A program made the position numbers and the translations under genes. A stretch of DNA of 64,000 bases, taken from contig CALUOK010000013.1 of NCBI GenBank assembly GCA_944322255.1, positions 1-64,000 of the forward strand, given 5' to 3'. This document shows positions 34,828-42,868 of the stretch, piece after piece (the first letter of the stretch is position 1; every line of letters starts with the position of its first letter). A model generated the notes under the pieces. That model had not been told where the DNA came from, ran no database searches, and saw only the letters and a program-made list of their open reading frames with translations. Origin of the DNA: Candidatus Methanomethylophilaceae archaeon. Its GTDB lineage: Archaea; Thermoplasmatota; Thermoplasmata; Methanomassiliicoccales; Methanomethylophilaceae.

Positions 34828-34927
34828 TTCCGCCCAGTGGTCCGTCTAGAAAAGGACAGTTGGCAGCCCATGTCGGGCCCCCGTTTCAATGACTAATTAG
34901 CATTGTTATTTGATAATATCAAAAATC

Positions 34928-35020
34928 GTTAATTGAAGAAAATAGTGCCACTAATCCTGAAAAACCCCTTTCTGCATGTCAGTTTTCAGAGTTAATCGAG
35001 GAAAAAAGTGCCATTACGCT
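34928..35020. repeat. Imperfect direct repeat in an AT-rich gap
   Basis: The gap between the SWIM gene and the next gene (324 nt) holds no credible coding frame. It contains two copies of a 26-nt segment starting at 34928 and 34991, both reading GTTAATyGArGAAAAwAGTG then CCAyTA. A 13-nt palindrome TTGATAATATCAA (34912-34924) precedes the first. The spacing of 63 nt suggests repeated protein binding or duplicated promoter sequence. Confidence 0.5.
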
Positions 35021-35151
35021 TTTTCTGGTAGATATTGAGATGCTACAGATCACATCTCCCTCAGAATCTGATTCCTGACTTTACTGATGCTCCCGCACAC
35101 TACCAGATGGACACGTTAAATAGTTTTATCGTCATCGAAGACACAGATAAC

Positions 35152-35607
35152 ATGGACAGTCCAGCCACCTCTCTGATGGTCGCAGTATCGAGAGCTGCAG
35201 GAAGGCCTCTTCACCCTTACAACACCGAAGACATGGTGACGATGCAGAACGGATGCGACATCCTCAACCACTGGGGCCACGGTCCGGAGTTCAGGTTCGC
35301 AAAGTGCCTCCGCTGCCCCCATTCCCTGGACCTCGGGGAGATGTTCATGGCCGCCGGCACTGTCGATTGGGCATCGGGCGAGACCCGTGTCCCCGACGGG
35401 GACGTGAGGTCCCTTTCCGAGATCCTATCCAAAGGCAGCGAGTACTCGACAGCATACGCAGCCGTGCTGGTGGCTATCGACCACAACCCGGGCCTTAACC
35501 TGGACTCAATTAAAGACATGGTCTCCAGGATATACCCCGAGGTGTCGGAAACCCTGGATGAGGCCGCGTCCTCTGTTGCCGAACGGATGGGCTCCGTCCG
35601 TGAATGA
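35152..35607 (+). CDS. Small CxxCP paralogue 2
   Basis: A 151-residue protein beginning MDSPATSLM, a paralogue of the protein at 33743: AVSRAAGRPL, GCDILNHWG, KCLRCP and HNPGL are shared, followed by a helical C-terminus. A TATA box TTAAATA (35116-35122) lies about 36 nt before the ATG, so the leader is very short. The two genes flank the SWIM gene, so an ancestral duplication around it is likely. Function is unknown. Confidence 0.7.
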   Translation: MDSPATSLMVAVSRAAGRPLHPYNTEDMVTMQNGCDILNHWGHGPEFRFAKCLRCPHSLDLGEMFMAAGTVDWASGETRVPDGDVRSLSEILSKGSEYSTAYAAVLVAIDHNPGLNLDSIKDMVSRIYPEVSETLDEAASSVAERMGSVRE

Positions 35608-35611
35608 CGGC

Positions 35612-37096
35612 TCAGACACCGTGGAACAGGCACTTGGTCTGGTGCTCCGGCTCGCTGGACACGTACATCCCCAGCTTCTTGTAGGTGCCCTCGTCCACCG
35701 TGGAGATGACCACGGACGAGTGCACGTCGCAGCCCCTAAGCTCCGGGATCTTGGCCACCGCCCTCTCCACCACAGGGTCGGTGTTGGCGGCGATGGACAG
35801 CGCCACGAGCATCTCGTCCACGTGCAGGCGGGGGTTCCTGTTGCCAAGGTAGTCCACCTTCAGCCTCTGCATGGAGCGGATGACGTCCGGCGAGATCAGG
35901 AGGACGTCGTCGTCGATGCCGGCCAGGATCTTCAGCGCGTTCAGGATCATTGCGGAGGAGGCGGTCAGAAGCGGGGACGCCTTGCCCATGACGATTGTGC
36001 CGTCGGACAGCTCCGCGGCCACCACCGGCCTATCGGTGCTCCTGGACATCGCCCTGGCGGCGGTCACGGTCCTCCTGTACTCGATGGACAGCCCGGCCTT
36101 CTTCAGGATCAGCTCCGACCTGAACAGGGCCTCGTCGTCCACCCTCCCCTCGCGGCGGTCCCTGAGGGCGGCGAAGTAGCGCCTGATGATCTCGTTGTTG
36201 GCGGCGCGCCTCACCGCCTGGTCGTCAACGATGCAGTTGCCGGCCATGTTCACGCCCATGTCCGTGGGGGACCTGTAGGGGGACTTCCCGGAGATCTCGG
36301 TGAGTATGGCGTTCAGGACCGGGAAGATCTCGATGTCCCTGTTGTAGTTCACGGTGGTCTTCCCGTAGGCCTCCAGGTGGAAGGGGTCGATCATGTTGCT
36401 GTCGCTGAGGTCGGCGGTGGCCGCCTCGTACGCGATGTTGACGGGATGGTTCAGCGGGAGGTTCCAGATAGGGAACGTCTCGAACTTGGCGTACCCGGCC
36501 TTGATCCCGCGCCTGTGCTCGTGGTACAGCTGGGAGAGGCACACGGCCATCTTGCCGCTGCCGGGACCGGGGGCGGTGACAACCACCAGCGGCTTGGTGG
36601 TCTCCACGTACTCGTTCCTGCCGTAGCCCTGGTCCGAGACGATGAGCGGGATGTTGGAGGGGTATCCGGCGATGGGGTAGTGGCGGTAGACCTTCAGCCC
36701 CAGGTCCTCCGCCTTCTTCTTGAACGCGTCGGCGGCGGACTGCCCGTTGTACTGGGTGATCACCAGCCCGCACACGCCTATCCCCCTGTCGTGGAAGGAG
36801 TCGATGAGTCTCAGGACCTCCTGGTCGTAGCCGACGCCGATGTCCTTGCGGACCTTGTTCCTGACGATGTCCTCCGCGTTGATCACCACGATGGCCTCGG
36901 CCTGACTGCCGAACTCCATGAGCATGCGGATCTTGCTGTCCGGCATGAACCCGGGCAGAACCCTCGAGGCGTGGTAGTCGTCGAAGAGCTTGCCGCCGAA
37001 CTCCAGGTACAGCTTGCCGCCCACGCTGGCGATGCGCTCCCTGATGTGCTCCGACTGGGTCCTGAGGTACATGTCGTTGTCGAATCCCGCTGTCAT
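35612..37096 (-). CDS. DUF1846 family protein
   Basis: A 494-residue protein of the DUF1846 (COG4868) type, which is usually about 500 residues. It has a P-loop-like APGPGSGK at residues 175-182 and the family segments GFDNDMYLRTQSEHIRERI-like at the start and FPIWNLPLNHPVN in the middle. Structures of the family suggest a kinase-like or nucleotide-binding fold, but the reaction is not known. It is widespread in Firmicutes and sporadic in archaea, so lateral transfer is plausible. It stands alone, convergent with the small CxxCP gene. Confidence 0.85.
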   Translation of the reverse strand: MTAGFDNDMYLRTQSEHIRERIASVGGKLYLEFGGKLFDDYHASRVLPGFMPDSKIRMLMEFGSQAEAIVVINAEDIVRNKVRKDIGVGYDQEVLRLIDSFHDRGIGVCGLVITQYNGQSAADAFKKKAEDLGLKVYRHYPIAGYPSNIPLIVSDQGYGRNEYVETTKPLVVVTAPGPGSGKMAVCLSQLYHEHRRGIKAGYAKFETFPIWNLPLNHPVNIAYEAATADLSDSNMIDPFHLEAYGKTTVNYNRDIEIFPVLNAILTEISGKSPYRSPTDMGVNMAGNCIVDDQAVRRAANNEIIRRYFAALRDRREGRVDDEALFRSELILKKAGLSIEYRRTVTAARAMSRSTDRPVVAAELSDGTIVMGKASPLLTASSAMILNALKILAGIDDDVLLISPDVIRSMQRLKVDYLGNRNPRLHVDEMLVALSIAANTDPVVERAVAKIPELRGCDVHSSVVISTVDEGTYKKLGMYVSSEPEHQTKCLFHGV

Positions 37097-37171
37097 GGTG
37101 ATCGTCCGAGCATGGGTTCATGATAAATTAAGTTGAAGGTGGAGGGGATGCCCCCTCCGGTTTCGATGGTA

Positions 37172-37576
37172 TCAGACGTCCAGGGACACCCTGCCGCCGG
37201 GCACCGGCGCGTGCCCGGACACCAGTCCGGCCGCCTCCGCGGCGCCCTTGAGCGCCATGAGGGCGGAGACCCCAGGGTCGCAGGACTCGAAGGACGAGCC
37301 GAAGGTCCGGGACTCCCCGCCGTACGACACCGTCAGATGAGCCTCGCTGCGGTGTATCCCGCCCGACTCCCCCGCCGGTTCGGCCGACGCATCCACGGAG
37401 ATGCCCAGGAAGCGGGCGGCCTCCGCCAGACGGGAGGAGTAGCCCCAGTCCCTGAGGTCCAGGAACATGGAGCGGTCGTAGCTGGACATTATGTCTCTCA
37501 GCATGGCCAGCCGGGTCTCCAGACAGTCCTCCGGGTCGTCGTCCCATCCCTCGTCCCTGTCCGAGCGTTCGGTCAT
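37172..37576 (-). CDS. Hypothetical protein coupled to DUF4352-like gene
   Basis: A 134-residue acidic protein beginning MTERSDRDEGW. No family, signal or membrane segment is recognised. Its start overlaps the stop of the preceding membrane-anchored gene as ATGA, so the two are co-translated. It would be cytoplasmic. A partner or immunity role is possible but not shown. Confidence 0.6.
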   Translation of the reverse strand: MTERSDRDEGWDDDPEDCLETRLAMLRDIMSSYDRSMFLDLRDWGYSSRLAEAARFLGISVDASAEPAGESGGIHRSEAHLTVSYGGESRTFGSSFESCDPGVSALMALKGAAEAAGLVSGHAPVPGGRVSLDV

Positions 37577-38298
37577 GCCGGCTCCAGGGTCGGGTCGAGC
37601 ACGTAGCCGTACACGTCCAGGTCAAGGTCGGACCACGCGACCCTCCCACCGTCCACGGTGCCCTCGGGCACCTCGAACACCAGGCTGTACGTGGCGGTGT
37701 TGCCAAGGCCCAGCGACATCAGGGACACGTTCGCCCACGTGTCGTCGTGGTGGGTGGTGGCGGACCAGTCGCGGCCGTACAGGTCGCCCAGGGAGTTCTC
37801 GAACTCAGGGGCGGTCAGCGTCAGCCCGTCGGCGTGTCCCACGTTCTTCACGGTGACCGTCACCAGGGCGAAGGTCATGCCCTCCGCCGGGCTCTCCGTC
37901 TCGGTGAATCCGTAGTCGTCGTGGGTGAACGGCCCGATCTCCTCCACCGTGAAGTTGTACGCAGCGTCGCCCATGTCGTCGCCCCAGAACGTCCTTCCGT
38001 CTATCTCCAGGGTGGCCAGCTCGTGGTCGGTGTACGTCGTCATGGTGAAGCTGTGGGCTTCGCCGTCGAACGTGAACGTCCCGGTGAGCTTGATCAGGCT
38101 CACCCCGAACACGTTGGTGCCACGCTCCACCTGGAACTCCAGGTCCTGCGCGTCGTACCCGTACTTGTCGATCTCCTGCTTCGCCTGGGCCCCGTAGTCG
38201 TGGTCGTCCGAGCCGCCGACGGCAAGTGCCAGCACCGCCACGGCGACGATGACCACCAGGACCCCTGTGAGTATCTTGGTTCTCTTGTTCAGATCCAC
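37573..38298 (-). CDS. Membrane-anchored DUF4352-like protein
   Basis: A 241-residue protein. Residues 8-28 (ILTGVLVVIVAVAVLALAVG) form one membrane anchor after a positive MDLNKRTK, and the rest is outside the cell. Residues about 120-235 are a beta-sandwich with SPAEGMTFALVTVTVKN, the pattern of DUF4352 telokin-like domains. These are found in extracytoplasmic lipoproteins of unknown role. The promoter carries the CAAACATTACAA element shared with the Sel1-type genes. Confidence 0.7.
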   Translation of the reverse strand: MDLNKRTKILTGVLVVIVAVAVLALAVGGSDDHDYGAQAKQEIDKYGYDAQDLEFQVERGTNVFGVSLIKLTGTFTFDGEAHSFTMTTYTDHELATLEIDGRTFWGDDMGDAAYNFTVEEIGPFTHDDYGFTETESPAEGMTFALVTVTVKNVGHADGLTLTAPEFENSLGDLYGRDWSATTHHDDTWANVSLMSLGLGNTATYSLVFEVPEGTVDGGRVAWSDLDLDVYGYVLDPTLEPA

Positions 38299-38377
38299 AC
38301 CTCCTTCAGAGGGTGCATCCGGCTCCGGTCTCGTTCCATCCTATCCGGTTCCGCATGCTGGGTCATCATCCGCGTCC

Positions 38378-38417
38378 TCGATATAATTACTTTAATTTGT
38401 TATTGTTGTAATGTTTG
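38378..38417 (-). promoter_or_regulatory. Promoter with CAAACATTACAA element
   Basis: On the minus strand an exact CAAACATTACAA (plus coordinates 38406-38417) is followed by a TATA-like AATTATAT around 38380-38388. Transcription would begin near 38355, about 57 nt before the DUF4352-like gene. This is the third copy of the element in the window. Confidence 0.5.
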
Positions 38418-38514
38418 ATATCTGGGAAATCTACGTAATCCTGAACAGATGACGTCGGAGAACGCGCGGGAGCCTGCGCTGGCACATACTGTCATGTCCT
38501 CTGTGACCCGGTCC

Positions 38515-38682
38515 TCAGACCTCGGACCCAACGGACACTATGAAAAGCTCGTACTCGAAACCCGGATCCTCCCCGGGCTCCTCGTTGTAGACACCGACCA
38601 ACTCGTACTCCTCTCCGAGCACACCCTCGCGGAGCGCGCTCTCGAAGCTGCCGTCGATGAGGTCCGTATCGTATGCGGGCAT
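38515..38682 (-). CDS. Short acidic protein
   Basis: A 55-residue protein beginning MPAYDTDLIDG, very acidic, with a possible beta-hairpin (EEYELVGVYN then FEYELFIVSV). GGGGAG lies 6 nt before the ATG and a TATA box TTAAATA (38714-38720) about 35 nt upstream, which together support a real short gene. A longer frame up to 38748 runs through the promoter and is not used. Function is unknown. Confidence 0.55.
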   Translation of the reverse strand: MPAYDTDLIDGSFESALREGVLGEEYELVGVYNEEPGEDPGFEYELFIVSVGSEV

Positions 38683-38776
38683 CCCTTTCTCCCCGACAGC
38701 ATGTAGGAGTTGTGCGTATTTAACGACAGCCCGTGGCTGGCGTGTCAATAAATAGCACGCGCGCGATTAAGGGCGC

Positions 38777-39904
38777 ATGAAGATCTCCAGAAGGATTGCT
38801 GACATCCCCATGTCGGGGATCAGGAAGATGTTCGACCTCGCGGGCCCGGACTCCATAAACCTGGGCCTTGGGGAGCCCGACCTGGACCCCCCGAAGGAGG
38901 CCATCGAGGGGATGAACGCCGCGGCCCTGGCCGGACTGAACAAGTACGGACCCACCGCCGGCATCATGGACCTCAGGAACGCCGTCGCGGAGTACTGCTC
39001 CAAGTTCTCGCCCATCGACGGCAACAACGTCATGATCACCCCCAGCGGCTCCACCGCCCTGCTGGAGATCACCCAGAGCATGGTGGACCCCGGCGACGAG
39101 GTGCTGGTCCCCAGCCCCGGTTTCGTCATATACGGCCCCCACGCCGAACTGGCCGGCGGGAGGTCCGTGGAGTACAGGCTCACCGACGACGGCACCTTCC
39201 AGCCGGACATCGACGACATCCAGTCGAAGATCACCCCGAGGACCACCATGATCGTGGTCAACACCCCGTCCAACCCCACCGGAGGCGTCCTCACCGAGGA
39301 GAACAAGAGGGCCCTCTGCGACATCGCCAGGGACAGGAACATCACCATCCTGGCCGACGAGGTCTACAACGAGTTCATCTACGAGGGCGAGCCGGTGTCC
39401 TTCCTGGACAGCCTGGACTGCGCGGTGGTCGCCAGCGGGTTCTCCAAGATGATGGCGGTCACCGGATGGAGGATGGGCTACCTGTGCGCCGAGCACGAGG
39501 TCATGGACACCCTCATCAAGATGCAGTACCACGTGTGCGCCAGCCCCAACATGCCGGCCATGTACGGCATCCTGGCCGCCCTGCCCCACATGGGCCCCTA
39601 CCTCGACAACGCCCGCAGAGTGTTCAAGTCGCGCAGGGACCTCATCACCAGGAGGATCAACGAGATCCCCGGCATGCACCTGGACGCCCCCCACGGCGCC
39701 TTCTACGCCTTCCCGTCCTTCGACCTGGACATGAGCTCCGCGGACCTGGCCAACGAGCTGGCCAGGAACGGCCTGATATGCACCCCGGGATCCGCCTTCG
39801 GATCCTACGGCGAGGGGCACCTCAGGTTCTCCTACGCCGCCGACGAGTCCAAGATAGACGCGGGAATGGATATATTGTCAAAGGTCATCACCGAGAGGAG
39901 ATAA
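38777..39904 (+). CDS. PLP-dependent class I/II aminotransferase
   Basis: A 375-residue fold-type I aminotransferase of the AspC group. The PLP lysine is K224 in ASGFSKMMAVTGWR, with the conserved NTPSNPTGG and DEVYN (194-198) segments and a C-terminal arginine in LRFSYA. The family moves amino groups between amino acids and 2-oxo acids; aspartate, alanine or aromatic substrates cannot be told apart here. It is followed 2 nt later by a small conserved gene and then by mevalonate kinase, probably as one operon. Confidence 0.92.
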   Translation: MKISRRIADIPMSGIRKMFDLAGPDSINLGLGEPDLDPPKEAIEGMNAAALAGLNKYGPTAGIMDLRNAVAEYCSKFSPIDGNNVMITPSGSTALLEITQSMVDPGDEVLVPSPGFVIYGPHAELAGGRSVEYRLTDDGTFQPDIDDIQSKITPRTTMIVVNTPSNPTGGVLTEENKRALCDIARDRNITILADEVYNEFIYEGEPVSFLDSLDCAVVASGFSKMMAVTGWRMGYLCAEHEVMDTLIKMQYHVCASPNMPAMYGILAALPHMGPYLDNARRVFKSRRDLITRRINEIPGMHLDAPHGAFYAFPSFDLDMSSADLANELARNGLICTPGSAFGSYGEGHLRFSYAADESKIDAGMDILSKVITERR

Positions 39905-39906
39905 AC

Positions 39907-40428
39907 ATGGCTGACGAATTCGATCCAAACGCCGCGCTATTCGGAGGCGACGAGCCCGAGATCAGCGAGGAGGAGGCCCACATGAAGGAGACCTTCGGGA
40001 AGAACCCCAACAGGACGTCCGCGTTCTCCGACCTCTTCCTGAAGGACATGATGGACACCGTTGAGGCCGAGACCGAGCTCCCGGAGGAGGCCAAGAAGAA
40101 CCTGATCTTCAAGATGACCGCCAACAGCGTCCTGGACATCGTGATGGAGAGCCTCTCCCCCGACACCAGGGAGGAGGTGGCCGCCTGCGTCGACGGGTAC
40201 ATCGGGATGTGCATGGTCAACATGAAGAACCAGGTGGACCTGATGGGCGAGCTCCGCAAGGCGCTGATGGGCGTCAAGCAGGAGACCGGCGAGAGCGACG
40301 AGGACTACGAGCGCCGTCTAGGCGACATGGAGGAGGCCTGGTGGTCCATACCCCAGCCGATCCTCAACGGCAGGACCCCCGACGACGCCATCCGCGAAGA
40401 GATGAGAAGGTACGGTCTGGACGAATGA
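39907..40428 (+). CDS. Hypothetical acidic protein
   Basis: A 173-residue helical, acidic protein beginning MADEFDPNAAL. A strong GGAGGAGA lies 6 nt before the ATG, inside the end of the aminotransferase gene. There is no membrane segment or catalytic motif. Its stop overlaps the mevalonate kinase start as ATGA, so it is co-expressed with isoprenoid synthesis. I do not recognise a family. It may be restricted to this lineage. Confidence 0.8.
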   Translation: MADEFDPNAALFGGDEPEISEEEAHMKETFGKNPNRTSAFSDLFLKDMMDTVEAETELPEEAKKNLIFKMTANSVLDIVMESLSPDTREEVAACVDGYIGMCMVNMKNQVDLMGELRKALMGVKQETGESDEDYERRLGDMEEAWWSIPQPILNGRTPDDAIREEMRRYGLDE

Positions 40429-41366
40429 GCGGCTCCGATTGGTACAGGGCCTCCGCCCCGGGGAAGTTCGTCATCCTGGGCGAGCACGCCGTGGTCTACG
40501 GCAAACCCGCGATAGTTCTGGCAGTGGACCTCAGGATGACCATCGCGGTCAGAGGGTCCAGGTTCAACACCATCAACGGGGAGCGCATAGACTTCCGCCG
40601 TCAGCCCCACCTCAGGTACCTCACAAGGAACGTCACCAGCGGCCTGGAGTTCGAGACCAAGAGCCAGATTCCCGTGGGGTCCGGCCTCGGGTCCTCCGCC
40701 GCGCTGTCCGCGGCACTGGCCCTGGCGCTCAGCGAGAAGGAGAACCGCCACATGACCGAGAACGACCTGGTGGAGGAAGCCTATGAGGCAGAGCTCTACG
40801 CCCAGGGCATCGGCAGCCCCATGGACGCCTCGGCTTGCGTGCACGGCGGCGGCATAGCTGTCAACCTCCCGGAGGCATCCGACAGGCACCTCTGGACCGT
40901 CACACGCGGCGAGAGGACCTGGAGCGTCTCCGACGTGGACGTTCCGGACATGACCTTCGTCATCGGCAACACCGGGATCAAGGCGCCCACCGGCCCGCTG
41001 GTCAGCAAGGTGAAGAGGTTCCTGGACAGGAGCAGCTTCGCCGTCGACATCGTGGACGACATAGAGCAGGTCACCCTCCAGGGCAACGACGCCATCGCCA
41101 GAGGCGACGTGGAGCAGCTCGGAAGGCTCATGACAGAGGACCACAAGCTGCTGTCCATCCTCGGGGTGTCCAGCAACGAGCTGAACAAGCTGGTGAACGC
41201 CTCCATGCCCTACTCCTACGGCGCCAAGCTCACCGGAGCCGGCGGGGGAGGGTGCATGGTCGCCCTCACCGACCAGCCTGAGAAGGTCTGCGAGGCCATC
41301 AGGTCCAGGGGAGGAACCCCTTACGTGGTCAGGACCGGCGTGCCGGGTGCGATGCTGCACCCGTAA
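40425..41366 (+). CDS. mvk: Mevalonate kinase
   Basis: A 313-residue GHMP kinase. APGKFVILGEHAVVYG at residues 11-26 is the mevalonate kinase N-terminal signature, PVGSGLGSSAALS at 83-95 is the ATP-binding GHMP motif, and TGAGGGGCM near the C-terminus is motif III. It phosphorylates mevalonate for isopentenyl diphosphate synthesis, the source of archaeal membrane lipid chains. It is coupled by ATGA overlap to the preceding gene. The lipid genes 2-4 kb downstream use the product of this pathway. Confidence 0.93.
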   Translation: MSGSDWYRASAPGKFVILGEHAVVYGKPAIVLAVDLRMTIAVRGSRFNTINGERIDFRRQPHLRYLTRNVTSGLEFETKSQIPVGSGLGSSAALSAALALALSEKENRHMTENDLVEEAYEAELYAQGIGSPMDASACVHGGGIAVNLPEASDRHLWTVTRGERTWSVSDVDVPDMTFVIGNTGIKAPTGPLVSKVKRFLDRSSFAVDIVDDIEQVTLQGNDAIARGDVEQLGRLMTEDHKLLSILGVSSNELNKLVNASMPYSYGAKLTGAGGGGCMVALTDQPEKVCEAIRSRGGTPYVVRTGVPGAMLHP

Positions 41367-41408
41367 ACCACTTCGGGAAACAACTTCCACAGTTTTCGAG
41401 ATGATCGC

Positions 41409-42365
41409 ATGAGCCTTGACTTCGAGATAGGCAGGCTGCGCTCCAGATGCGTCGGCTGCGGGAGGTGCGTGAGAGTCTGCCCCTCCTTCAGGCACGGTGG
41501 CCTCAACCCCATGGAGGTCATGCAGGGAGGGGAGGGCAACCTGGACACCTGCATCGGATGCGGCTGCTGCTCCGAGGTCTGCGCCCACACCAACCCGGCC
41601 ATCGTGATGAAGGACCTTATCGCCAGGGCCAGGGGGATCCACGTCTCCCAGGTGTTCAGGGACACCGGGTACGCCATGTCCCCCGCCGACGATGCTCCGG
41701 AGCCCGGATGGACCGGCGACGGGGTCCAGGTCATGCCGGGATGCGTGGTCAAGGCCAAGGTGCCGTACGTGAACCTCGCCACCGCCTCTGCCCTCAGGGC
41801 CATGGGCTTCGGGTGCCGCGAGCTCCAGGGCAACACCTGTTGCATGCACCCCGTCCAGTTCCGCGAGATGACCGAGGACGAGCGCGTCCATTACAAAAGA
41901 GTCATGGGCGACTCCGCAGGTGGCGATGTGATCGTCACCCTCTGCGGGGGATGCAGCGACGAGCTGATCGACACCGACGTCCCCGCCGAGCACATCGTGC
42001 AGTTCCTGCACAGGCACATGGACAGGCTCCCCAGGTTCGACTCCCCCGTGAGGGTCGGACTGGAGCCCGGATGCTCCGTGATGAAGCACGCCGGCCTGAT
42101 GAGGGAGGTCGTGGAGGCAATGGGCTGCGAGGTAGTCAACAACACGATGGGCTGCTGCGGGAAGAACACCCCTGTCTCCAACCCCCTGATGGACGAGAGG
42201 GAGCGGGAGTGCGAGGGGGCGGACTGGATAGTCGTGGCCTGCCCCATGTGCCTGGTCAAGTTCGACGCCCAGCCCGAGGGCATACCCACGGTACACATAT
42301 CGGAGCTGGTGGCCATGGCCGCCGGCGACAGGAATTCGTTGGGATACCACAGGATTCAGAAGTGA
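41409..42365 (+). CDS. HdrC-HdrB-like heterodisulfide reductase protein
   Basis: A 318-residue fusion. The N-terminus has two [4Fe-4S] motifs (CVGCGRCVRVCP at 14-25 and CIGCGCCSEVCAH at 48-60), as in HdrC. The rest has two complete CCG domains, each with a lone cysteine, a CC pair and a CxxC (GNTCCMHP then CGGC; MGCCGKN then CPMC), as in HdrB, where they hold the noncubane clusters that reduce heterodisulfides. The layout matches HdrD, but the protein is about 80 residues shorter. It may reduce CoM-S-S-CoB or another disulfide. No HdrE gene is adjacent. Confidence 0.85.
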   Translation: MSLDFEIGRLRSRCVGCGRCVRVCPSFRHGGLNPMEVMQGGEGNLDTCIGCGCCSEVCAHTNPAIVMKDLIARARGIHVSQVFRDTGYAMSPADDAPEPGWTGDGVQVMPGCVVKAKVPYVNLATASALRAMGFGCRELQGNTCCMHPVQFREMTEDERVHYKRVMGDSAGGDVIVTLCGGCSDELIDTDVPAEHIVQFLHRHMDRLPRFDSPVRVGLEPGCSVMKHAGLMREVVEAMGCEVVNNTMGCCGKNTPVSNPLMDERERECEGADWIVVACPMCLVKFDAQPEGIPTVHISELVAMAAGDRNSLGYHRIQK

Positions 42366-42395
42366 TTGGGGTTTGAGGAAGGGGTTTCCGCCGTC

Positions 42396-42773
42396 TCACA
42401 CCATCGCCGAGAACAGCAGGGATATGGCTATCAGATTGATGATGTACCCGACCACGGTTCCGGCGATGCCCCCGAGGATGCAACCCATGACCACGTCGGT
42501 GTCCACCTTCTTGGAGAAGTTGTAGTACAGGATCATGATGACCAGGACGATCACCCCTCCCCACACGCCGAGGACCAGGGACGCCAGCAGCGAGAGGATG
42601 AGGGTGAGCTTCATGGCCTCCTTCTTCTCCGCCTCCACGGACGTGCTGTCGTACACCCTGTCGGCGTCCACGGACCTGTAGGACGAGCCGCCCACGCGTG
42701 TCTGGTCGTACCCGCAGTCGGGACAGAACCTGGCGTCGGCGTCAATCTCCCTGCCGCAGTTTTTGCAGTACAT
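42396..42773 (-). CDS. Zinc-ribbon membrane protein
   Basis: A 125-residue protein beginning MYCKNCGREI. The first 25 residues are a zinc ribbon (CKNCG then CPDCG). Two or three hydrophobic segments follow (about 54-80 and 92-122), so the ribbon faces the cytoplasm and the rest is in the membrane. This zinc_ribbon_2 plus membrane layout is common in archaea and has no known function. It is convergent with the HdrCB-like gene. Confidence 0.75.
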   Translation of the reverse strand: MYCKNCGREIDADARFCPDCGYDQTRVGGSSYRSVDADRVYDSTSVEAEKKEAMKLTLILSLLASLVLGVWGGVIVLVIMILYYNFSKKVDTDVVMGCILGGIAGTVVGYIINLIAISLLFSAMV

Positions 42774-42868
42774 GGGTGGTGAAACACGCACCCGCTATTT
42801 AACCTGAGGACCGAGGTCCTTCGAACATCACGAAAAGAGGTGTGGGGGCCGGAGCCCCCTGAAAGGTT

